A DNA stretch of 38,566 bases from a virus. The stretch lies in the IMG/VR virus record IMGVR_UViG_3300046169_000063, positions 1 through 38,566 of that record. The stretch is one strand, 5' to 3'. Shown here piece by piece: positions 6,482 to 13,419 of the stretch; position 1 is the stretch's first letter; the number at the start of each line of letters is the position of its first letter. Below the pieces are notes generated by a model. That model was not told the DNA's origin and made no database searches. It saw only the letters and a program-made list of their open reading frames with translations. The position numbers and the translations under genes are program-made.

Positions 6482-8535
6482 TACATTGAACTTGCTGGTA
6501 CATTACCAGGTGCGGTCCCTAGTTGACCAATTAGAGCGTTCCTTTGTTGGGCTTGCTGTTGCTCAAGCTGACCAGCATATGTCTGTAGCCTCTTGGCAAA
6601 ATTCTCGTCCTCTTGCATCCTTTGTTGGATGTCTGTGGCTGGAATTTCTTCCGTTCCTTGCAGATATGTCTGCATGAATTGTAAACGAAGTTGAGAATTT
6701 GCTCCTTGTGGGGCATTGACCACCTGTCCACTAAAGATTTTAGCGAGATCCGCAGATGTTTCCTTAATCTCCTTATCAGTTGCCTCTTCAGCAGGTGCAA
6801 TTAATTGACCAGCAAGGTTTGGATCGATTGCTTCTAAGAATTTTCGGAGATAAACATCCGACCTAAATGCCCCTTGTCTATCGTACTGGGCCATAACCTT
6901 ACCTACTGTGTCCAACTTCTGAAGAACCTTCTCCTCGTCTTGGTTCATGCTGTTCCAAGTAATATTAAAATCATACAACTCAGCAGTTTCATCCAAGATT
7001 AGCTGTGCGCCTTGCTCGTTATTGGTAACCCGAAACCATACCATTGGCCCCGAATAAGTACGATCCAAGCACCATACACGCTTTAAAACTTCCTTCCATC
7101 CACCCAACCAACAATTGACTAGGTGCTGTTTTAACGCATTTGCTTCCACCGCATCTTCAGGACCAGTCGCCCGACCGGTTATGCGATTACAAAGTTGACG
7201 AATTTCCATCTCCACCTGTGTCGATGCTGGTGAATACCTAGGAGTATCCATCCAACCGACTTCATCCCTACGGCGGACAGGAATCTGTGCGCCTGGACCG
7301 ATCCGTTCGGGTCTGCGTCCCAAGCTGTAAAGAAATGGAGGCATAGTAGTCATCGATGTTGCATCACGCCGGGAGTCCATTTCGGTTTTCACGGCCACCT
7401 GGTAACTCTTCAACAATTCAGGGTATCCCCGAGAGTCCAATAACCGATGATTTAAATGCTCTCTCGTGATACATACGAATGGATACCGCCCCTCGTCATA
7501 TCCGACAGGCTCATGGAAGCCTGCTTCTTCCATTTCATCCGTCCAACAGGTCTTAATTACGATTGGGCAATCATCCTCGTCCAATTCCTTGCGATATGTT
7601 GTAACTACTCGGATTAATCCCTCATAACTCTGAGTCGAATAATCATTTCCATAGTTAAAATTACTGTAAGATTCCTCCTCAAAGAAGTCTTTTGCCTTTT
7701 CGATAGCTCCATCTATCCATTTGGCATCCCATCCCTCATTTACCTTCTGCTTTAACGCTTCAGGAGTATAATAATGAATGCAATGGATAGAACGAGCGGA
7801 CTCTAAATCGATGACATTACTATCAACGATTAATTCACGCCCAAGCTCATACGCTTTTACTGCCGGACGATTTACCACCATCTTTTCAGTCGGTATTTCT
7901 GTCTCACCAGTCTTACGAAGTTCATTGAGCATCTTCTTAACCCGTCTCTTCTTCAACTTAGGGAACATAGGATAGAACATTTCCTCGACTCCCTCCTTCA
8001 TTTCAGGGTCTTGAATAGCCATCGCCAGTTCGGGCGATTGTTGGGCAATTTCTTCCAAACTTAATGGTTCAAACTTACGAGTCTTCTCCTGTTTCCAATA
8101 AGTGCCAAAGAAAGTCAGTCCGTTTTGAAGTAAATAATTAGCACCGATGGCTGATTCTCTCATCAGTTCATCCATTGTACCCATTCGCCACTTCAAAAAT
8201 TCACTTACCAGCTTGGCCGATGCTATGTCACCGCTCTCCACAGGCGCGGCTACCAGGTTAGCCTGTGTGAGGGCCTGCGTGAGAGTCGCCACATCCCCAT
8301 CGATCAATGGGTTTACAACATTGGGGTCAAGGTCGCTACTGCCAGGAAACGGAAAGGCTTCAGGTCCACTCTTCTTGCCGTCACCTGTTTTGCCTGCCCA
8401 CTCATTAAATCGAACCTCCCGAGCATCCTCGGCTTTATCCATCCATGATGATAAATTTGCTTTTGCCCGTTCAAACTCATGCTTTAATTCATCAACATCG
8501 GGCTTTTCTTCGTATAATTGTACTTCGTTTTCCAT
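6481..8535 (-). CDS. Portal protein
   Basis: 684 residues, the size expected for portals of short-tailed phages (about 75-80 kDa). The N-terminal region (WAGKTGDGKKSGPEAFPFPG, then SSDLDPNVVNPLIDGDVATL) and the long helical wing/stem region around TCWTDEMEEAGFHEPVGYDE and LDSRGYPELLKSYQVAVKTE are portal-like. The C-terminus is Gln rich (YAGQLEQQQAQQRNALIGQL), as in portals with a barrel that senses head filling. It would form the dodecameric DNA channel at one capsid vertex and bind terminase. Position between terminase and scaffold fits the standard head-gene order. Confidence 0.85.
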   Translation of the reverse strand: MENEVQLYEEKPDVDELKHEFERAKANLSSWMDKAEDAREVRFNEWAGKTGDGKKSGPEAFPFPGSSDLDPNVVNPLIDGDVATLTQALTQANLVAAPVESGDIASAKLVSEFLKWRMGTMDELMRESAIGANYLLQNGLTFFGTYWKQEKTRKFEPLSLEEIAQQSPELAMAIQDPEMKEGVEEMFYPMFPKLKKRRVKKMLNELRKTGETEIPTEKMVVNRPAVKAYELGRELIVDSNVIDLESARSIHCIHYYTPEALKQKVNEGWDAKWIDGAIEKAKDFFEEESYSNFNYGNDYSTQSYEGLIRVVTTYRKELDEDDCPIVIKTCWTDEMEEAGFHEPVGYDEGRYPFVCITREHLNHRLLDSRGYPELLKSYQVAVKTEMDSRRDATSMTTMPPFLYSLGRRPERIGPGAQIPVRRRDEVGWMDTPRYSPASTQVEMEIRQLCNRITGRATGPEDAVEANALKQHLVNCWLGGWKEVLKRVWCLDRTYSGPMVWFRVTNNEQGAQLILDETAELYDFNITWNSMNQDEEKVLQKLDTVGKVMAQYDRQGAFRSDVYLRKFLEAIDPNLAGQLIAPAEEATDKEIKETSADLAKIFSGQVVNAPQGANSQLRLQFMQTYLQGTEEIPATDIQQRMQEDENFAKRLQTYAGQLEQQQAQQRNALIGQLGTAPGNVPASSM

Positions 8536-8548
8536 TTTTCTAAACTTA

Positions 8549-8779
8549 CTAGTTTAACATTTTATTTCTTAATTTATCCAAGGCCTGTTGCTCGATTCGT
8601 TGGAGCGATGTGAACCCGATCCCAACAAATTCCGAAATCTCCTGTAGAGTTAATGGTTCAGGCTCCTTACCGCTGGCTAAAGATTCAATCCCATGCTCGA
8701 TGACCATTTCACGAAGCATCATATCGATCCTCCGATCCTTATCTTCCGATGTCTCACACCAATCTGTACAGCTCGTCAT
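8549..8779 (-). CDS. Sigma-70 region 4-like DNA-binding protein
   Basis: 76 residues. Residues about 43-71 (LTLQEISEFVGIGFTSLQRI then EQQALDKLR) match the helix-turn-helix of sigma factor region 4.2 (xTLxEIGxxxGxxxxxVxxIExxALxKLR). No region 2 is present, so it cannot be a full sigma factor. It may bind -35 DNA or the RNA polymerase beta flap and adjust host transcription during late expression. It overlaps the HTH gene upstream by 26 bases and precedes the portal gene. A second such protein is encoded at 14255-14467. Confidence 0.6.
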   Translation of the reverse strand: MTSCTDWCETSEDKDRRIDMMLREMVIEHGIESLASGKEPEPLTLQEISEFVGIGFTSLQRIEQQALDKLRNKMLN

Positions 8780-9128
8780 TGCCTTCCACCTTCTTGACTA
8801 AAACCATGCTGTTAGGACGGTGATTATCCTGTGGCCTCTTCACGCAAACCCCTACACCTTCACGATCCTTAAAGAATATACGCATTAAACGAGGATTGGG
8901 AACTGGTCCAAGCACCCTAGCCTCTTCGTATTTAGGTAATTCAGGCACAACCTCCTCCTCCTTGGGCTGTGGGGGAGGCTCAGAGGGCTTCATGTCCTCT
9001 CTGTATACCTTTTGTACTGTTGCCCGACTGAAGCCCACAAGCTTCGCTACTTCCGGCCATGTATTGCCAGCCTCCCGAAGCCTAATAATTTCCTTACGAT
9101 GCCGAGGCATCACCTTTTTAGATTTCAT
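8754..9128 (-). CDS. HTH DNA-binding protein, possible small terminase or regulator
   Basis: 124 residues. Residues about 8-42 (RHRKEIIRLREAGNTWPEVA then KLVGFSRATVQKVYRED) form a resolvase/homeodomain-like helix-turn-helix. A Pro/Glu linker follows (KPSEPPPQPKEEEVVPELPK), then a small beta-rich domain ending DELYRLV. It lies directly after the terminase gene, so it could be the DNA-recognising small terminase subunit, or a late regulator. The other candidate for the small subunit is the plus-strand gene at 11032-11553. The sequence alone does not decide between them. Confidence 0.55.
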   Translation of the reverse strand: MKSKKVMPRHRKEIIRLREAGNTWPEVAKLVGFSRATVQKVYREDMKPSEPPPQPKEEEVVPELPKYEEARVLGPVPNPRLMRIFFKDREGVGVCVKRPQDNHRPNSMVLVKKVEGNDELYRLV

Positions 9129-9131
9129 AAT

Positions 9132-9557
9132 TTAATAACTCCCCCCGCCTGAAGGTAAAAAACTCTCCTCATCGTGGTACTCGAAATTACCGATGGAAAA
9201 ATACCTGGCACAGTCCACGAAATCTTTCGGAGCTGACTTTAAATCCCCAGGTACATATGCCTGCATACAGCTAATCAAATTCTGACATTCATCCGAGAAC
9301 ATCAATCTAGGCTTGTTATCCAAATCCATTGGCTTGTCCCGATCCCATGCCAGTAAATTGTTGATTGCCTGCAAGCCCGTCTCGATGTCCAAAGCCTCAG
9401 CGGGTTCAACGATGATATCTTCATCCGTTAAATCATCTATAATATTAGAAGATCCTTCCGACTTCTGATAACTTGCCGCTCCTAAACGAGGGTCGATAAT
9501 CCGTACAACCTCATTATCGCCACAAATCTTTTCCATCCTCCTGATTCTCATCCGCAT
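9132..9557 (-). CDS. terL: Terminase large subunit, C-terminal nuclease fragment (frame-broken)
   Basis: This 141-codon frame continues the terminase gene in the +1 frame. It carries the second and third acidic motifs of the RNase H-like nuclease: VVRIIDPRLGA (D22) and APKDFVDCARYF (D112/D115), which match the usual C-terminal terminase motifs. The overlap with the upstream frame spans 9514-9557. Removing one A from the run at 9529-9532 (minus-strand AAAA) joins the frames as EDGK-ICGDNEVVRIIDPR, giving one protein of 533 residues. AGGAGG directly before an in-frame ATG could instead allow separate translation, but a nuclease half alone has no known precedent here. Confidence 0.75.
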   Translation of the reverse strand: MRMRIRRMEKICGDNEVVRIIDPRLGAASYQKSEGSSNIIDDLTDEDIIVEPAEALDIETGLQAINNLLAWDRDKPMDLDNKPRLMFSDECQNLISCMQAYVPGDLKSAPKDFVDCARYFSIGNFEYHDEESFLPSGGGSY

Positions 9558-10734
9558 AATCCTTCAATCCATACCCATTTGGTTGGGCGGCCTCACCGGC
9601 AGACAGTTTATCCTTAGTCAGGTCAATCCATCCACCCCATGTGTCAAAGTCAGGGAACTCCTTAACTGCCCAGGCTACTCCATGAGGGTCGATTGCGAAT
9701 AATACCATCGTCCAAGGCTTTGCTCCCGCAGGGTCAATGCTCAGAACGAAGTTTGCATCCTCAAAATCGGGGAGCTTTTCTGCCTGTACGAAGTTTTTAT
9801 CCGTAAGATTAGGAAATATTGCCCGACTCTGACGAACAGGCACTCCATAGGCCCGACAAAGAATCGTTTCCCTCTTTTCTCCCTCCAATTGGTTCTTCAT
9901 TGCCTCCCATCCGCCAAAGGGGTTGGCCTCTGTATGAAAATACACCACCGAGCTGGCTTTGCGGATGGGCTGTTGGACGAGGGGGACCTCTTCGCCGTCC
10001 AAAAGGTCAGCTTTTGCCGATTCAACTGTCCTTGCTCCTGTGAGCATACTCTTTACTACCGAGTTCCAGCCGTCTACTGCGGTGAAGCTGATTATTCCCT
10101 TGGAATTTCTTGTTACAGTCCGAAATCTAAGCGTATTTACCCATGACATGGGTACAAGTTCATCTGCCCAGTAACCGATGTTATGTGTGCCGTTAACAGG
10201 TTCTTGCGGTGAGCCGATTTCTCCACCCTCGATTGTGGTTATATCCTGTTGCCAAAACCTAAAGATGCATTGGCTTCCATTATTTAGCGTAAACTTAGAT
10301 GCTGTGAAGCCATTACGAAGTGAATACATGACATATCCAACCTTGCCCCTACCAAGGCTTTTCAGCTCTTTAGGAAGGGCGTTGTATATAAGGGCTTGCT
10401 GAAATTGGATCGAATTTGCCGATGTTTCAGTTAAGCACCATATGATCGTACCTGGATTCTCAACGAGGGACTGAACTACACGCTTGGCCGCCCAAAACGA
10501 TTTTCCAGCTCTATTACCCCCCATAACGAGGATTTCCGAGTGGGTCTTTAATTCTTTATCTGCCCGTTTCCATGTATCGAGTTCAAAGCCATGCCGATAT
10601 GGGTCATCCTTTTCCTTGGCTATCGCTTCTTCCCTCTTCTCCCAGTATGCGAGAATATTCTCAGGCGACATCCTCAGCATCTCGGACTTGCTGAGAGGCG
10701 GGATGGCGGGATGCGGTGACCAGGTGAGAGGCAT
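9514..10734 (-). CDS. terL: Terminase large subunit, ATPase and first nuclease motif
   Basis: 406 residues of the DNA-packaging motor. The ATPase has a Walker A motif, VMGGNRAGKS (K78), and a Walker B motif, IGYWADE (D191, E192). The first nuclease acidic residue is in FVLSIDPAGAKP (D334). The frame then ends early at GKDLWR, before the other nuclease residues, which lie in the overlapping downstream frame. So the nuclease active site is split by a frame break. No clear Shine-Dalgarno precedes the ATG; a TGATAA-N4-TTATCA inverted repeat (10741-10756) sits 7 bases upstream of the start and could affect initiation. It begins the late operon. Confidence 0.88.
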   Translation of the reverse strand: MPLTWSPHPAIPPLSKSEMLRMSPENILAYWEKREEAIAKEKDDPYRHGFELDTWKRADKELKTHSEILVMGGNRAGKSFWAAKRVVQSLVENPGTIIWCLTETSANSIQFQQALIYNALPKELKSLGRGKVGYVMYSLRNGFTASKFTLNNGSQCIFRFWQQDITTIEGGEIGSPQEPVNGTHNIGYWADELVPMSWVNTLRFRTVTRNSKGIISFTAVDGWNSVVKSMLTGARTVESAKADLLDGEEVPLVQQPIRKASSVVYFHTEANPFGGWEAMKNQLEGEKRETILCRAYGVPVRQSRAIFPNLTDKNFVQAEKLPDFEDANFVLSIDPAGAKPWTMVLFAIDPHGVAWAVKEFPDFDTWGGWIDLTKDKLSAGEAAQPNGYGLKDYADENQEDGKDLWR

Positions 10735-10826
10735 GGCTAATGATAACAGATTATCAATAGTAGGTCACCTCGGGGCGGGCAATTTGTTGAAATTTTTTTA
10801 TGAGCCTCTATCGGTCGGCGGTGATC

Positions 10827-10866
10827 GGGGGGCAGATTCTCAGACCCCCCTCCCCCCCCATCTGAG
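10827..10866. other. Possible pseudoknot in the terminase leader
   Basis: GGGGGG at 10827-10832 can pair with CCCCCC at 10845-10850. The loop between them contains CTCAGA (10839-10844), which can pair with TCTGAG at 10861-10866. This is the order of an H-type pseudoknot, with the two stems abutting at 10844/10845. A further C8 run (10852-10859) offers alternative pairing. It lies in the 246-base gap between the divergent terminase and plus-strand genes. On the minus strand it would be in the terminase leader if transcription starts near the ATTATA (TATAAT) at 10906-10911. Confidence 0.4.
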
Positions 10867-10953
10867 CCTAAATTTTTATGTGATTTAGGACAAAGCGTAC
10901 AATATATTATATTTGTGCATCATTTTATGCTATGGCAGACATGAATAGGTTCG

Positions 10954-10962
10954 TGATATAAT
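10954..10962 (+). promoter_or_regulatory. Extended -10 promoter of the plus-strand HTH gene
   Basis: TGATATAAT is a perfect extended -10 (TGnTATAAT) and is identical to the element before the scaffold gene. The expected start of transcription is near 10969, about 25 bases before the palindrome at 10995-11014 and about 60 before the likely ATG at 11032. No good -35 is seen at the expected distance. Confidence 0.6.
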
Positions 10963-10994
10963 GATTATGTCTAATTAGACTTGCATCGAGGCTT

Positions 10995-11014
10995 ATTGAG
11001 AATACATTCTCAAT
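10995..11014. promoter_or_regulatory. Operator-like palindrome in the HTH gene leader
   Basis: ATTGAGAAT-AC-ATTCTCAAT is a perfect 9-bp inverted repeat with a 2-base centre. It lies between the TGATATAAT promoter and the first ATG of the HTH gene, the position of an operator for autoregulation. The short centre makes it a better DNA-binding site than an RNA hairpin. The likely binder is the adjacent HTH protein, by inference. Confidence 0.55.
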
Positions 11015-11031
11015 TGCCTACACCGATAGAA

Positions 11032-11553
11032 ATGCCTACCGAAAAGAAAAGAGTAACTATGGAGGCTGAGAACCTTCCGGCTAATCTAATGGTGGAGGAA
11101 ACCTGCCCAGCGATCTACACAGCACAGGGTCTTTACGATAAGAGACCAGGTGACTATGCTAAGATGGTTCAGATGCTTGCTGATGGTGTACCCGTTACCC
11201 GCATCAAAAAGGAACTCAAGGTCAACCATAACACAATAGCTGTGGTTCGCTCCCGTGAGAAGCAGGTGATCGAATCCTCCAAGAAAGTGATGAGAGGATT
11301 AATCGGCCATGCTTCACAGCTCGCAGTAGAGAAGATGATCGAAAAACTTGAGAACGATCAAATCCCATCAGGTGTTCTCCCTATCGCTACCGGCATCCTA
11401 ATCGATAAGCATCGCCAATACGAAGGTGAACCGACTCAAGTCATTGAGGTTAAGAAATCTTTATCCCTCGATGAAATACGAGCCGAGCTGGCGAACCTAA
11501 AAGATGAAGAGGTTATCGAAGCTGAGGTTTCGGATGTAGAGTCATCCGCCTGA
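11032..11553 (+). CDS. HTH DNA-binding protein, candidate small terminase subunit or regulator
   Basis: The only convincing plus-strand gene. From the ATG at 11032 it encodes 173 residues; an ATG at 11059 with AAGAG upstream is an alternative, and an upstream TTG at 10981 lies in the leader. Residues about 41-78 (DYAKMVQMLADGVPVTRIKK then ELKVNHNTIAVVRSREK) form a helix-turn-helix. A helical region follows (ASQLAVEKMIEKLENDQIPS) and the C-terminus is acidic. This HTH plus oligomerising helices suits a small terminase subunit, and the divergent large terminase gene is adjacent. A regulator acting on the palindrome at 10995-11014 is equally possible. Confidence 0.7.
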   Translation: MPTEKKRVTMEAENLPANLMVEETCPAIYTAQGLYDKRPGDYAKMVQMLADGVPVTRIKKELKVNHNTIAVVRSREKQVIESSKKVMRGLIGHASQLAVEKMIEKLENDQIPSGVLPIATGILIDKHRQYEGEPTQVIEVKKSLSLDEIRAELANLKDEEVIEAEVSDVESSA

Positions 11554-11585
11554 CCGCCAATCCTTAGATTGCCAGCCTACCTGTA

Positions 11586-11621
11586 TGGCTGTGTCAGATA
11601 TGCCTTGGCTGTGTCAGATAT
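11586..11621. repeat. Tandem 16-bp direct repeat, iteron-like
   Basis: TGGCTGTGTCAGATAT occurs at 11586-11601 and again at 11606-11621, a period of 20 bases or about two helix turns. A degraded half (CGATATGTCATAT) follows at about 11627. Same-face spacing suggests protein binding, as in replication iterons or packaging sites. It opens the 530-base gene-free stretch 11554-12083. Confidence 0.65.
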
Positions 11622-11673
11622 ATTTCGATATGTCATATTAATTGGCTCGATCTTTGTACCTATGCATATATTA

Positions 11674-11779
11674 ACGAGCATAGCCTTTAAAGCCCCGTAG
11701 AGTACCCTATTTAGCCTTTTAGCATATCAGCGAGTCCTCTGACTCCTATTAACCCGATCAAAGCCTCCTACGAGCATAG
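11674..11779. repeat. Dispersed direct repeat and small inverted repeat
   Basis: ACGAGCATAG occurs at 11674-11683 and 11770-11779. Between them is GAGTC-CTCT-GACTC (about 11732-11745), an inverted repeat. A TACC tandem run lies just downstream, about 11807-11822. There is no credible gene in this stretch, so these are parts of the same non-coding control region as the 16-bp repeats. Confidence 0.45.
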
Positions 11780-11855
11780 GGGTCTTACCTGTTATTCTTT
11801 TGTTCGATACCTACCTACCTACCAGCTTTTATTTTTTTTCGATCCTCCGAGCTTG

Positions 11856-12010
11856 TAGGCTAATGTATCGTAGTACCCCCTTCCCTTTACCCCGTCCGTC
11901 AGGGCAAGGGGTGTTGGGTGTGAGCGGTAGGTATAACGCAGTTATAGCTAATGGCCGACCTTGGAGGCCATAGCTTACCCCGACAGGGAAGGGGGTTCTA
12001 CTATAGCCTG
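11856..12010. other. Large multi-branched structured element (candidate ncRNA, origin or packaging site)
   Basis: A long-range closing helix pairs 11871-11886 with 11985-12000, including the perfect 12-bp ACCCCCTTCCCT/AGGGAAGGGGGT (11875-11886 with 11985-11996). Only one T:T mismatch breaks 16 positions, and G11870:C12001 extends it. Outside, TAGGCTA (11856-11862) pairs with 12004-12010. Inside are three hairpins: ACCCC/GGGGT (11889-11893 with 11908-11912), TATAAC-GCA-GTTATA (11932-11946), and ATGGCC/GGCCAT (11951-11956 with 11966-11971) extended by AGCT/AGCT across a one-base bulge. Short GGTA/TACC pairing can close the last two. It lies between convergent genes and is more G/C rich than its flanks. 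Strand of action is unknown. Confidence 0.6.
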
Positions 12011-12015
12011 TTTTG

Positions 12016-12059
12016 ACCACCACCCTCCTCCTTATATATAAAGGGAGGGGGGTGGTGGT
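12016..12059. terminator. Strong hairpin between convergent genes
   Basis: ACCACCACCC at 12016-12025 pairs with GGGTGGTGGT at 12050-12059, and the stem continues through TCCTCCTT against AAGGGAGG with a wobble or bulge, around a TATATA loop. On the plus strand it is followed by TTTT. On the minus strand it lies just after the helicase stop codon at 12084. It probably ends transcription from both sides, mainly the early minus-strand operon. Confidence 0.75.
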
Positions 12060-12083
12060 TTTAGAGAGTAATCGACCCATATT

Positions 12084-13232
12084 CTACTCGGTATAAGAAT
12101 AGATGTTTCCTACACCATTTTCGGTCTTATGTACACTAATATGATTCTTGGAAATTAGTAGTATTTTATCCATTTTTTTATCTCCAATCGACTCCCCTGT
12201 CTTATCCTGAAGTAGTTTTCTGAGGTTATTTAAGCCATGAATAGAGTTAGGTTTGAGCAATTCGATAAGAGCATTAGATAACTTTTCATTGACTCGTTGT
12301 ATCTCTTTTGACTGTCCAGGCTTGCGTAATTTGGGTTCAAGTTCGGGCTTATGGACGAAGTTTGGCCACTCAAATTCGACTACCTTTGCGGGTGGAGACG
12401 AGAAGTCTCTGACAGTTGCCTCGAGGACTAGGTGGTCTTCTTCTTCGTGGGGTGTTAGGGTGAGAATAGCATCGGGGTCACGGGCAAATACGCCTGACCC
12501 GCTTGCCCTGTCGATGTGGTCTGTGTCAGACTTATTACCTTTTGAGAAGTGGTGGGCATAGACGAATGAACAGTCGAGTCGTTCGGAGAATTGCTCCATG
12601 CGGTTGACAACTTCGGAGATAGCACCGGCATCGTTCTCATCTGCACCTGTTGCCAGTTTATAGAAGGGATCGACTATTACCATGTCAGGTTTGAAATCGG
12701 GGAGATCTTCAATGTGGTGTACGAGGTCCTCGAGGGAACGGGCTTGGCCTCGGAGTCCACAGTAGAGAAATCGGGGGTTCTGTTTATAGATACCTGGGTT
12801 GGCGGCTATGATGTGGGTTATGCGTTGGGCGGCCATGCGGGGCTTTAGCTCGAAGTCGAGGTATATGACATTGCCTTGGGTAGTTTCATGGCCCATCCAG
12901 GGCTTTCCATTGGATACTGCTAGGCCGAGGTGAAGGAGGGATAGGGTTTTACCAGCCTTGGAGGACCCTGAGATGATCATCTTTGATCCTTTATAGAGAA
13001 CTCCTGAAATGATTTGCGGGGGCATCTTAGTATTCGTTTCGATGCTTACCATATCGGAGAGGGTAAGGAACTTGGGGGCGGGTAGCGGGTCATCGATTGC
13101 CAGCGAGTAGGATTGGGGTGCATCGGATGACCACTCGGGATAGTGTGGCTGTCCTTGGGATTGGAAGTAGATGTCTAATTCATCTGCTTTGGCTAAGGTT
13201 TCGGGTTTTAGGTAGTCTTCTCTGTATGCCAT
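12084..13232 (-). CDS. RepA/DnaB-type replicative helicase (AAA_25-like ATPase)
   Basis: 382 residues with a RecA-like core: Walker A ISGSSKAGKT (K95), Walker B MVIVD (184-188), and a sensor strand FVYAHHFSKG (HH at 227-228), as in RSF1010 RepA-type hexameric helicases. The usual basic finger follows (SGSGVFARDPDAILTLTPHE). A helical C-terminal region (about 310-382) may bind DNA or primase. It would unwind DNA 5' to 3' at the phage fork. It is the last gene of the replication operon, 7 bases after a small gene and a little downstream of the primase-like gene, so the two probably work together. Confidence 0.85.
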   Translation of the reverse strand: MAYREDYLKPETLAKADELDIYFQSQGQPHYPEWSSDAPQSYSLAIDDPLPAPKFLTLSDMVSIETNTKMPPQIISGVLYKGSKMIISGSSKAGKTLSLLHLGLAVSNGKPWMGHETTQGNVIYLDFELKPRMAAQRITHIIAANPGIYKQNPRFLYCGLRGQARSLEDLVHHIEDLPDFKPDMVIVDPFYKLATGADENDAGAISEVVNRMEQFSERLDCSFVYAHHFSKGNKSDTDHIDRASGSGVFARDPDAILTLTPHEEEDHLVLEATVRDFSSPPAKVVEFEWPNFVHKPELEPKLRKPGQSKEIQRVNEKLSNALIELLKPNSIHGLNNLRKLLQDKTGESIGDKKMDKILLISKNHISVHKTENGVGNIYSYTE

Positions 13233-13239
13233 GTGTTAT

Positions 13240-13419
13240 TTATTCCTTTGTGAGTTTAATGATTATTGTTGGTTTATGATTATCATCGTCACGGATGATA
13301 TAAATTATTGATCCTTCACGCATCGAACCGGCTAACTCGAATGCCTTCTCCATGTGGAGGCCCAGCTTGATAAACCTTCGGGCTATGGTCTTTTGTAGCT
13401 GGAGGCTTATTCCTTCCAA
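13240..13419 (-). CDS. Small hypothetical protein between primase and helicase genes
   Basis: A TTG at 13419 is preceded at ideal spacing (7 bases) by AGGAGG, giving 59 residues and only 13 bases overlap with the upstream gene. The frame could extend upstream to an ATG at 13488, but that would overlap 82 bases and lacks a ribosome site. The product starts with EGISLQLQKTIARRFIKLGL after the initiator, continues with MEKAFELAG and ends in beta-like segments SIIYIIRDDD and PTIIIKLTKE. No family is recognised; a helicase loader or primase partner is possible from position. Confidence 0.55.
   Translation of the reverse strand: MEGISLQLQKTIARRFIKLGLHMEKAFELAGSMREGSIIYIIRDDDNHKPTIIIKLTKE

Noticed and set aside
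11829-12080. An 83-codon minus-strand open frame in the gene-free region
   Set aside because: It runs through the structured element and the large hairpin, its odd Pro/Arg-rich composition follows the inverted repeats, and it has no ribosome site.
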